A stretch of 64,000 bases of DNA. Source: JANNRA01 sp031401035 (GTDB taxonomy: Bacteria > Desulfobacterota > Binatia > HRBIN30 > CADEER01). Shown here in pieces: positions 33,039 through 41,298 of this stretch. A model generated the notes under the pieces. It did no database searches. It was given only the letters and a program-made list of their open reading frames with translations, and was not told where the DNA came from. The position numbers and the translations under genes are program-made. The DNA lies in assembly GCA_031401035.1 (NCBI GenBank), contig JANNRA010000009.1, forward strand, positions 1-64,000, in the 5' to 3' direction. How positions within the stretch are numbered: position 1 is the stretch's first letter; every line of letters starts with the position of its first letter.

Positions 33039-34310
33039 ATGGGGCGCGACGCCGGAGACATAGAGGCCGCATACCAGGACGAGACGCGCCGGCTGGTCGC
33101 GGCGCGCTTCCCCATCGCCGCGGCCATCTTCCTGCTGCTCATGCTGGCGGCGTACGTCATCGAATGGGCGTACTACCCGCAGCGCTGGCAACCCTTGTCG
33201 CTGTGCTACACGGCGTTCATCCTCATCGGCGCCGGCGGCACCGCGGCGCTGCGGCGCTGGCCGCGCGCCGGGATGGCGGTGGCGCTGATCGCCAGCGCGG
33301 GACTGGCGTTCACCCTGGTCGCCTACCTGGCCCTGGTGCAGAACAGCGCCGAGCTGGCGCTGATGGCAATGATCGGCTTTCTCACCGGGCAGGTGGTGCA
33401 GTTCCCCTGGGGTGCGCGCGGCCAGCTCGGTGCGGCGAGCACCGCCGTCGCCGCCTACCTGTGGGCGCTGCACCTCGGCGCCGTGCCGATTCTGGCGCTG
33501 CCCTACGGCCTGTTCGCACTCGCCTCGCACGCCATCATGACCGTCATCGGCGCGCAGTTGCTCGACGCCTACCGGCGCGCCGCCTTCGGCCAAGCGGCCG
33601 AGGCGGCGCGCGCCAACGCCGTCAAGAGCGAATTCCTCGCCACCGTCTCGCATGAGCTGCGCACGCCGCTGAACATCATCGTCGGCTACACCGACCTGCT
33701 GCTCGAGGGCGCCTTTCCGGCCCCCGACGACCAGGCCGACGCGCTCGGGCGGATCCACCAGCAGTCGCGCCAGCTGCTCGACCTGATCCAGTCGATGCTC
33801 GACCTGAACCGCATCGAAGCGGGCGGCATCACGCTGGTGCTCGAGGAGTTCCCCATCGCCTCGGCCCTGGACACGCTGCGCGCCAGCCTGCCCGCCACCT
33901 GGTGCAAACCGGGTGTGTCGCTGCGGTGGGAACTGCGCGGCGGCGGCACGGTGATGCGCAGCGACCGCGGCAAGCTCGAACTCATCCTGCGCAACCTCAT
34001 CCACAACGCCCTGAAGTACACCGAGCAGGGGACGGTGACGGTGCTGGCGCGCGCCGACACGCCGGCGGGACGCGTCGATTTCGCCGTCGTCGACACCGGC
34101 CAGGGCATCGCCGCCGAGGACCTCGCGGGCATCTTCGACATGTTCCGCCAGGGGTCCAGCGGTCCGCCGCGCGGCGGCGGCGTCGGCCTCGGCCTCTATA
34201 TCGTCAAGCAGCTGACCGATGCCCTCGGCGGCCGCGTCGACGTCGACAGCCGCCCCGGCGCCGGGGCCCGCTTCACGGTGTCCGTGCCGATGGCGATCGC
34301 GCCGTCGTGA
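33039..34310 (+). CDS. Membrane sensor histidine kinase (orphan)
   Basis: 423 residues. Five or six hydrophobic helices fill residues ~24-170 (a membrane-embedded sensor, no periplasmic domain). The HisKA domain has SHELRTPLN with the phospho-accepting His205. The HATPase domain follows with LIHNALKYT (N box), VVDTGQGIA (G1), IFDMFRQGS (F box) and GGVGLGLYIVKQL (G2). There is no receiver domain and no response regulator within the window, so its partner is elsewhere. The ATG at 33039 is chosen because the sequence upstream is REP and tandem repeat. Pyrophosphatase follows 43 bases later. Confidence 0.88.
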   Translation: MGRDAGDIEAAYQDETRRLVAARFPIAAAIFLLLMLAAYVIEWAYYPQRWQPLSLCYTAFILIGAGGTAALRRWPRAGMAVALIASAGLAFTLVAYLALVQNSAELALMAMIGFLTGQVVQFPWGARGQLGAASTAVAAYLWALHLGAVPILALPYGLFALASHAIMTVIGAQLLDAYRRAAFGQAAEAARANAVKSEFLATVSHELRTPLNIIVGYTDLLLEGAFPAPDDQADALGRIHQQSRQLLDLIQSMLDLNRIEAGGITLVLEEFPIASALDTLRASLPATWCKPGVSLRWELRGGGTVMRSDRGKLELILRNLIHNALKYTEQGTVTVLARADTPAGRVDFAVVDTGQGIAAEDLAGIFDMFRQGSSGPPRGGGVGLGLYIVKQLTDALGGRVDVDSRPGAGARFTVSVPMAIAPS

Positions 34311-34353
34311 GCGGTCACTGGTCAGCTTTTCCCCCCTCTGGTAGCTGTGCGCC

Positions 34354-35013
34354 ATGGCCGCCGACCTGAAGCACCTGCCGCTGCTCTTCAAGCCGCACCC
34401 CTGGCACGGCATCCCCATCGGCGACGACGCCCCGCGCACGGTGACGGCGTTCATCGAGATCGTCCCCACCGACACGGTGAAGTACGAGCTCGACAAGCAG
34501 ACCGGCTACCTGAAGGTCGACCGGCCGCAGAAGTTCTCCAACGTCTGCCCGAGCCTGTACGGATTCATCCCGCAGACCTACTGCGGCGAGCGCGTCGGCG
34601 CCTTCTGCGGCGCGCGGACCGGCCGCAACGGCGTCGTCGGCGACGGCGACCCGATGGACATCTGCGTGCTGACCGAGAAGGACATCCTGCACGGCGACCT
34701 GATCCTGAAGGCCATTCCGATCGGCGGCCTGCGCATGATCGACGGCGAGGAGGCCGACGACAAGATCATCGCCGTGTTGCAGAACGATGCGCTGTACGGC
34801 GGCTGGCGCGACATCCACGATATGCCGCCGGCGCTCATCGAGCGCCTGCGCCACTATTTCCTCACCTACAAGCAGGTCCCCGGCGCGGCGCCGATGCGTG
34901 TTGAGATCACCGACGTCTACGATCGCGACGAGGCCTACGACGTCATCGAACGCAGCCGCGCCGATTACGAAGCGCACTTCGCGGCGCTGAAGGCGCGCAT
35001 CGCCTCGGCCTGA
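34354..35013 (+). CDS. ppa: Inorganic pyrophosphatase (family I)
   Basis: 219 residues, longer than the 175-residue E. coli type but with all the family I signatures. These are KYELDKQTG (near 43-51), the metal-binding DGDPMDICV (97-105) and DGEEADDKIIAVL (about 130-142). It hydrolyses pyrophosphate to phosphate in the cytoplasm with Mg2+, pulling polymerisation reactions forward. The C-terminal helix extension (~170-219) matches the longer bacterial subgroup. It ends 30 bases before the convergent ceramidase gene. Confidence 0.93.
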   Translation: MAADLKHLPLLFKPHPWHGIPIGDDAPRTVTAFIEIVPTDTVKYELDKQTGYLKVDRPQKFSNVCPSLYGFIPQTYCGERVGAFCGARTGRNGVVGDGDPMDICVLTEKDILHGDLILKAIPIGGLRMIDGEEADDKIIAVLQNDALYGGWRDIHDMPPALIERLRHYFLTYKQVPGAAPMRVEITDVYDRDEAYDVIERSRADYEAHFAALKARIASA

Positions 35014-35043
35014 CGCCGCAGGCCGCCCGCGCGGGGCGTCCTC

Positions 35044-37059
35044 CTAGCGCAGCGCGAACTCGCGCGAGACGCCCTGGTAGGCCTCCGGCACACGGGTGGA
35101 GAACGGCTTGAAATCCCCGTCGTGGCGCAGGCGGTAGAGGCCGGACGGCGCGTCGGCGGGGATGTCCCACTCGACGGTGACCAGCGAGCACAGCAGCGTC
35201 GGCAGACAGCGCGAGCGCTGCCAGAGGTAGCGCGTCTCCCAGTCCCAGTCGTGCGCCACCGGCGCCCAGCCGTCGGCGCTGTGGCGCTCGACGACGAGGA
35301 AGCTGCCCTGCAGCCGCAGGTCGTTGGCCGGATGGCCGCCCCAGAAACGCGCCCGCGCCGTGTCGCCGCGCCGGTAGGACGGCGCGGCGTCGGTCTCGAC
35401 GGCGCCGGGGCGGACGCCGCTCGGGACGCTGTCGAACGGGACGTCGAGATGCGCGCTCCACGGTGCCGCGGCCCAGCGCCGCGGCGTCGGACCCGGCGCC
35501 AGCGCGGCGTCGTCGCGCAGCGCCACGGCGACGGCGTGCGCCGTCTGGCGCAGCGCCCCGAGCGTCCACGGGCCGAAGTGCGTCGAGGCGCCCTCGTAGT
35601 GCTGCGCGGCGTACTCCTCCGGCGTCGCGACGTAGCCGGCATAGGCATTGGCAAGCCCGGCGATCACGACCTCGCTGACGCCGAGCGGCGCGAGGTCGGC
35701 GCGCACGGTGTCGAGCAGGCGCCGGCCGGCCATGGTGGTGAGTTCAAAGGGCACCGCGACCAGGCCCAGCGCGCCGATGCGCGCCACCTGCACCGGCAGC
35801 ACCTCGGGCGTCCACGGCGGGGCGAAGTCGCCCATCGCCACCGCGATCGGCTTGGCCCCCTGACAGTCGGTCGCCGTCACCGCGCAGACCAGCGACTCGA
35901 GCGCGGTGCCCGGCGGCGCGCACGCAAATCCCTCGTAGCCGACGCCGCGTCCGTCCTCGGCGCCCGCCAGCATCGACACCCCGATCGCCGCCGCGCAGGT
36001 GCGGCGCGGCTGCCCGTCGGCAAAGGCGGGCGCCACCTCGACTGCGTCCATGGCCACATACACGTGGCGGACGCCGATGCCGCCGACCAGCCGCGTGCCA
36101 CCCGATTCGTACAGCGCCAGCGCCGCGTCGAACTGCCTGCGGCCGGACAGGGCGGTACTGGCGAAGTCGTCCGCCCCGCCCCCGTCGGTGCCGCCGTGGA
36201 TGTTCGGTGAGACGTCGCCCTCGTGGCTCTGCGCGAAGGCGGCGACGAAGGTCCGCGCCGCCGCGTAGTCGGTGCCGGCGCGGCGCTCGAACAGCCACGA
36301 CGCGTAGCCCTTGTTGTCGCCGCTGATCAGATGGTTGTCGTTGCCCATCGAGGTCGGGTGCACCGCGAACCAGCTGATGACGCCGAGCGGCGTGCCGTCG
36401 GCGGCGTCGAGGCGCAGCACGGTCATGGTGGGATCGGTGTCGGCGTCGAACCGCGCGCGCTCGGCGGCCGGATTGCGCGCGTAGGCGGGCGGCGAGCGAT
36501 TGATGGCGGCGTCGCGCAGCGCGCCGACCGAAAGCCGCAGCGTGCCCGGCGCCAGGGTGTCGGCGGCGCGCGCGATCGCCGCGACGATGCCGTCGGCGAC
36601 CGCGGCCGTGTTCTGCGCGCTGTAGCCGAGCGTCGTGAGATTGTAGAGCGGGTAGTGCGAGGTCCCACCCGGGCCGCTGTGCGTGTGCGTAGCGCTGAGC
36701 ATGACGTTCTCGTCGCGGTAGGTGGAACCGAAGCGAACCTGGAGGGCGGCGAGGACGCGCTGCTGCACCGCCTGGGTCAGCAGGCCGACGTCGACGCTGA
36801 CGAACGCCAGGCGCTGGCCGTTGCAGGGCGACTCGACCACGAAGGCGCGCGCCCGCAGGCGTTGATGGATGCCGCCGGTAGTCTGCCACGGCATCGCGTA
36901 TCCCATCATCCCCGCGCCGCCGGCCGGCCCGGTGACGTCGTAGATGCCGGTGCCGACGAGGAACGTCGTGTTGCCGGCGCACGGATCGGCGGCGCCGGCG
37001 GGGCGCGCGAGGAGCAGCGCAAGCAGCGCGGCAACCGCCTGGCACGCCGCACTCCTCAC
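35044..37059 (-). CDS. Neutral ceramidase (N-acylsphingosine amidohydrolase)
   Basis: 671 residues, the full length of the neutral/alkaline ceramidase family. After a signal peptide (1-23) come VGTGIYDVTGPAGG (the amphipathic start of the fold), ATHTHSGPGG (zinc-binding His pair), INRSPPAYARNP with the catalytic Ser, and HPTSMGNDNHLISGDNKGYASW. A C-terminal Ig-like domain (~530-671) completes it. It cleaves the amide bond of ceramide or N-acyl lipids outside the cell or in the periplasm. The start is GTG at 37059, overlapping the upstream MutS-like stop by 4 bp (GTGA), so the two are coupled despite unrelated functions. Confidence 0.9.
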   Translation of the reverse strand: MRSAACQAVAALLALLLARPAGAADPCAGNTTFLVGTGIYDVTGPAGGAGMMGYAMPWQTTGGIHQRLRARAFVVESPCNGQRLAFVSVDVGLLTQAVQQRVLAALQVRFGSTYRDENVMLSATHTHSGPGGTSHYPLYNLTTLGYSAQNTAAVADGIVAAIARAADTLAPGTLRLSVGALRDAAINRSPPAYARNPAAERARFDADTDPTMTVLRLDAADGTPLGVISWFAVHPTSMGNDNHLISGDNKGYASWLFERRAGTDYAAARTFVAAFAQSHEGDVSPNIHGGTDGGGADDFASTALSGRRQFDAALALYESGGTRLVGGIGVRHVYVAMDAVEVAPAFADGQPRRTCAAAIGVSMLAGAEDGRGVGYEGFACAPPGTALESLVCAVTATDCQGAKPIAVAMGDFAPPWTPEVLPVQVARIGALGLVAVPFELTTMAGRRLLDTVRADLAPLGVSEVVIAGLANAYAGYVATPEEYAAQHYEGASTHFGPWTLGALRQTAHAVAVALRDDAALAPGPTPRRWAAAPWSAHLDVPFDSVPSGVRPGAVETDAAPSYRRGDTARARFWGGHPANDLRLQGSFLVVERHSADGWAPVAHDWDWETRYLWQRSRCLPTLLCSLVTVEWDIPADAPSGLYRLRHDGDFKPFSTRVPEAYQGVSREFALR

Positions 37060-38843
37060 ACCTCCAACCCCACCGCCCGCATCAGCGCCAGCGCGTTGCT
37101 GTGCTGCACGACGCCGTCGCGCATGCGGTAGTCGAAGCGCATGACGCCGTCCTCGAGGTGGTCGGCGAAGTGGACGTTGGCGGCACGCGGCGCCAATGCC
37201 TCGGCGATGCCGGCCAGGGTCAGGTCGTGCGTCGTGATGCAGCCGATGGCACCGCGCCCGAGCAGGCCGCGCACCACCGCTTCGGCGCCGATGCGGCGAT
37301 CATGGGAGTTGGTGCCGTGCAGGATCTCGTCGAGCAGGAAGCACAACGGCGGCGCCGACCCGGCGAGGTCGACGAGCTGCCGCAGTCGCTGGATCTCGGC
37401 ATAGAAGCGCGAGGTGCCGGTCTGCAGCGAGTCGGCGACGCGCATCGAGGTGCCGACCGCCAGCGGGCTGAGCGTCAGGCGCGTCGCGCGCACCGGCGCG
37501 CCGGCCTGGGCGAGCACGGCGTTGACGCCGATGGTGCGCAGCAGCGTGCTCTTACCCGACATGTTCGAGCCGCTCACCACCAGCAGCGCCCGCTCGGGTC
37601 CGAGTGCGACGTCGTTGCGCTCGCAGCGGCTGGCCGGCAGCAGCGGGTGTCCGAGGCCGACGGCGCTGAAGCGCGCCGGCCCGTCGACCAGCTCCGGGAA
37701 CGCATCGTCAGCGCGCTCGTAGGCGTAGCCGGCGAGCGCGCACAGCGCCTCGTACTCGCCGAGGGCGTCGAGCCAGCGCGCCACGGCGGCGCCCGAGACG
37801 GCGCGCCAGTGCTCGATCGCCAGCGCCACCTGAGTCTGCCAGAGCAGCAGCGGCGCCAGCGGCGCGAAGAACTGGTTGCGGCGCGCATCGAGCAGGGTCA
37901 CCAGGCGGTCGAGCTGGGCGATGCGCGCCGACGGCGCGACCCCGGCGGTGTCGAGCGCGGCGCGCAGCGCCGCCAGGGAAGGCGCCCCGGCGGGTTCACG
38001 CTCGATGCGCGCCAGCAGCGCCGCCAACAGGCCGAGCTCGCGGCCCGGTCGTTCGACGTCGCGCACGACGGCGCGCACCGCGCCGCGCAGCGCCAGCGCC
38101 AACAGCGTCTGCGCGACCAGCGCGACCGCCACCGGCCACGCCGCCCACCAGCCGAGCAGCCAACCGCCGCCGGCGCCGACGCTGGCGGCGACCAGCAGGG
38201 CGGCGGCGCCACGCCGACCGGCGCCGCCGAGCCGCGCCGGCGCCGCGCCCCAGGCGGTGAGGGCGACGGGATCGAGGCGATCGCCGACCGCGTCGCCGAG
38301 CGCCGCCAACTCCTCGCGCAGATCGAGGCGCGGCCGCAGCGCCGCCACCGCCACCTGGCGCGCGCACGCCACCTCGACCGGCGCCGGCGCCAGCAGCCAC
38401 GCCGCCAGGCGCGCCTCGCCGGCAGCGGTGCGCGCCGTGCAGAGCAATTCGAACAGCGAGCCGGCGCCGAAGAGGTCGAGGTCGCCGGCGTAGGGATGGG
38501 CGAGGTCGAGAAAACGCAGGCCGGCGCGGCCGCCGCCCGCCCAGCGGTCCGCGAGGCGCGCGACGCCGCCGGCGTAATAGGCGACGGCGCGGTCGGCGGC
38601 GCGTCGCGCCGGCATGACGCGCGCATGCCAGGCGACCAGCGCCGCGAAGGCCAGTGCCGGCGGCGCCAGCATCCACGCCGGCAGCACCTGCCAGCCGTAG
38701 ACCGCCAGCGCGCCGGCGAGCAGGACGACGACGGCGAGCAGGCGCCAGGTGCCGATGCGGCGCTCGGCCGCCGCCAGGCGCGCGGCGCGCGCGCGGCGGT
38801 CGGCGAGGCGCCGCGCGTACTCCGCCGCCGCGTCACGTTCCAT
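37056..38843 (-). CDS. Membrane-associated MutS-like ATPase
   Basis: 595 residues. The N-terminal 100 residues carry two hydrophobic helices (RLLAVVVLLAGALAVYGWQVLP; then a second). A further hydrophobic pair lies at ~215-260. The C-terminal ~190 residues are a MutS ATPase core with Walker A SGSNMSGKST (about 420-429), LLDEILHGTNSHDR (Walker B) and ITTHDLTLAG. It lacks the MutS mismatch-recognition domain. Membrane-anchored MutS-related proteins of this plan are known but uncharacterised, so a role in mismatch repair should not be assumed. The ATG at 38843 is divergent from the GT39-like gene, only 29 bases away. Confidence 0.82.
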   Translation of the reverse strand: MERDAAAEYARRLADRRARAARLAAAERRIGTWRLLAVVVLLAGALAVYGWQVLPAWMLAPPALAFAALVAWHARVMPARRAADRAVAYYAGGVARLADRWAGGGRAGLRFLDLAHPYAGDLDLFGAGSLFELLCTARTAAGEARLAAWLLAPAPVEVACARQVAVAALRPRLDLREELAALGDAVGDRLDPVALTAWGAAPARLGGAGRRGAAALLVAASVGAGGGWLLGWWAAWPVAVALVAQTLLALALRGAVRAVVRDVERPGRELGLLAALLARIEREPAGAPSLAALRAALDTAGVAPSARIAQLDRLVTLLDARRNQFFAPLAPLLLWQTQVALAIEHWRAVSGAAVARWLDALGEYEALCALAGYAYERADDAFPELVDGPARFSAVGLGHPLLPASRCERNDVALGPERALLVVSGSNMSGKSTLLRTIGVNAVLAQAGAPVRATRLTLSPLAVGTSMRVADSLQTGTSRFYAEIQRLRQLVDLAGSAPPLCFLLDEILHGTNSHDRRIGAEAVVRGLLGRGAIGCITTHDLTLAGIAEALAPRAANVHFADHLEDGVMRFDYRMRDGVVQHSNALALMRAVGLEV

Positions 38844-38872
38844 CCGCGTTCTGCTATCAAGGCGCGCCAGCC

Positions 38873-40193
38873 ATGAACACCGCGCCTCGCTCCACCCGCT
38901 GGTGGTACGCCGCCGCCCTATTGCTGGCCCTTGTCCTGCGCGTCGCCTGGCTGGACGACAAGCCGTTCTGGCGCGACGAGGTCTGGGTGGCGCTGCTGGT
39001 GGAAGCGCCGTTCGGCCGCGCGATCGACCCGCAGGCGCCGCGCCCCGTGCCGGTCGGATTCGTCGCCCTCGCCAAGACCACCGCCCTGCTGCCGCTGCCG
39101 CCGGAGGTCGCCTACCGTCTGGTGCCGCTGCTCGCCGGCCTGGCTCTGGTGCCGCTGCTCGGTCGCCTCGCCGCCGCGCTCGGCGCGGCGCCGCCGGTGC
39201 CGCTGCTGGTTGTCTGGCTGGCCGCGGCGCTGCCGGCGCTCGTGTACTACTCGCGCGAGCTGAAGTCCTACGACCTCGACGCCCTGCTCGCGACGCTGGC
39301 GCCGCTGCTGGCACTGCGCCTCTTCGGCCGCGCCGCCACCGGCCGCCGCGGCCTGACACCGACGGCGGCGGGCGTCACCCTTGTTGTGCTGCTGGCATTG
39401 GCCCCGTGGGTCAGCTTCGGCTCCGCCTTCGCGGTCACGGCGCTGCTGCTGTGGGGCTGGGTCGTCTGGGTCGCGGCCGCCGCGGCGCGCGCGCGGGTCT
39501 GGTGGACGGCGGCGAGCGTCGCCTACGCCGTCTCGTTCCTCACCGCGCTGCAGGTCGGGCTGGCGCGCCAGGCGGCGAGCCCGGGCCTGCAGCAGGTGTG
39601 GACCGACTGGCACCTCGACGATGGATCCGTGGGCAGCGTCGCGGTGGCCGTCACGCGCTTCATGACGCTCACCAACGGCTACGTCTTCCTCGACGTCTGG
39701 CCGCTGGCCGTGCCGCTGGCGCTGTTCGGCGCCTGGCGCTGGGCGCGTCCGCAGCGCTCGATGCTGCTGTGGCTGTATGTCGGCACCGGGGCGCTGACCG
39801 TTGCCACGACGCTCAGCGGCCGCTACCTGCTCGCCGACGGCCGCCTGCTGCTGGCGGCGCTGCCGCCGCTCCTCCTCGCGGCCGCGAACGGGCTCGGCGT
39901 CGCCGCCACCTGGGCGGCCCCGCGCCACGCCCGCGCCGTCGCCCTCGCCATCGCGCTGCCGCTGGCGGGGTGGTGGAGCGCGCAGGCGCTTCTCGCCCGC
40001 CGCCTGGCTGGCGACGCTGCGCGGGCGCGGCTGGATGCTGGTGACCACCGATCAGGAGGACGTCTACACGACGTTGCTGGCGGCGCGCGGGCTCACACCG
40101 CAGCCGCGCGCCAGCGGCCGCGGCGCCGTGCTGTGGGCGGTGCAGCCGCTTCCACCAGCGAGCAGCGCGGCGCCGCTCGTTGCCCCACCGTGA
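38873..40193 (+). CDS. GT39-like membrane glycosyltransferase, apparently frameshifted
   Basis: The protein opens with a hydrophobic helix, then the periplasmic motif KPFWRDEVWVALLVE (residues ~29-43) with the Asp-Glu pair of dolichyl/polyprenyl-phosphate sugar transferases, and has about ten helices. The start frame is convincing to WWSAQALLA, near 39990. After this it becomes Arg/Ala shadow, while another frame supplies WLATLRGRGWMLVTTDQEDVY to a stop at 40193. A one-base indel at about 39990-40010 is therefore likely. The intact protein would be ~440 residues. It is followed 64 bases later by the radical SAM gene. Confidence 0.75.
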
Positions 40194-40257
40194 CACGGGC
40201 GGGCCGGACCGATAGAGCCCTGGGGATGCCACTGGATCTGTCCACGGTCGCTCCCTC

Positions 40258-41265
40258 GTGATCCGCGCCCGCCACCTGCGTCTGGCGGCGCGTTTCGCCA
40301 CGCACCGCTTGCGCGCCCTGCATCCCTTCGAAGTGCAGGCGGCGCTGCTCAACGCCTGCAACCTACGCTGCGTCTACTGCCGCTGCCCGGACGAGCAGAC
40401 GCGCGTCCTCACCACCGCGCAGTGGCTCGAGATCATCCGCGGCCTGGCGGCGCTCGGCACGATGCGCATCAAGTTCCAGGGCGGCGAGCCGACGCTGCGG
40501 CGCGACTTCCGCGCCCTCTGCGCCGCCGCGCGGGCCGCCGGCATCGTCACCGCGGTGGTGACCAACGGACTCGCCATCGCCGCCGATCCGACGCTGCTCG
40601 ACGAGCTCGACGAGGTCGTCTTCAGCCTCGATTCGGCCGACGCGGCGCGCAACGACGCGCAGCGCGGCGCCGGCGTGCATGCGCAGGTGACGCGCGCCCT
40701 CGACGCCGCGCGCGCCCGCCGCCTGCCCACGTTCATCAACATGGTCGTCACCCGCGACACGCTCGGCGACATCGATGCGATGCTCGATTTCTGCGCCGCG
40801 CGCGGCGTCGGCCTGCACGCCCAGCCGGTGGTCTTCGGCCGCCGCTACTATGACGACGCGGCGCGGCCGCTGGCGCCGACGCGTGACCAGATCGTCGCCA
40901 TGCACCGCCAGCTCGCCGCCTGGAAGCGCGCCGGGCGGCCGATCATGTTCTCCGCCGCCAGCTACGAGCAGGTCACCACCTGGCCCGATCACGACCAGCT
41001 CACCACTCCGAGCGCCGCGCCCTCGGCCTGCATGGCCGGCCGCTTCTACGTCCATCTCGAACCGAACGGCGACGTGCAGCCGTGCACGATGTACGAGGAT
41101 GCCGCCTTCACGCCCCGCAACGCGGTGCGCGACGGGCTCGAGGAGGCGCTGCGCCACGTGCGCACGCACCACTGCGGCGACTGCTTCGCCGTCTACCTGA
41201 ACGAGCGCAAGGCGCTGTTCGGCCTGCGGCCGCGGACGCTGCTCGAAGTCCTGCGGCGCGGCTGA
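40258..41265 (+). CDS. Radical SAM protein with SPASM-like C-terminus
   Basis: 335 residues. LLNACNLRCVYCRC (residues ~30-43) holds the CX3CX2C cluster that binds the S-adenosylmethionine-cleaving 4Fe-4S centre. KFQGGEPTLR is the GGE motif. The C-terminus has CMAGRFYVHLEPNGDVQPC and HHCGDCFAVYL, resembling a SPASM/Twitch auxiliary-cluster region. Members modify peptides, lipids or sugars; no precursor peptide is visible nearby. The start is GTG at 40258. The preceding GT39-like gene may be its operon partner, which would suggest a cell-surface lipid or sugar substrate (inference). Confidence 0.85.
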   Translation: MIRARHLRLAARFATHRLRALHPFEVQAALLNACNLRCVYCRCPDEQTRVLTTAQWLEIIRGLAALGTMRIKFQGGEPTLRRDFRALCAAARAAGIVTAVVTNGLAIAADPTLLDELDEVVFSLDSADAARNDAQRGAGVHAQVTRALDAARARRLPTFINMVVTRDTLGDIDAMLDFCAARGVGLHAQPVVFGRRYYDDAARPLAPTRDQIVAMHRQLAAWKRAGRPIMFSAASYEQVTTWPDHDQLTTPSAAPSACMAGRFYVHLEPNGDVQPCTMYEDAAFTPRNAVRDGLEEALRHVRTHHCGDCFAVYLNERKALFGLRPRTLLEVLRRG

Positions 41266-41298
41266 TAGTCGGCGGCGCGTCCGCCCGGCAGGGATCGT

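Noticed and set aside
37056..38843. MutS mismatch-repair gene
   Set aside because: It lacks the N-terminal mismatch-binding domain and has hydrophobic helices; only the ATPase core is MutS-like.
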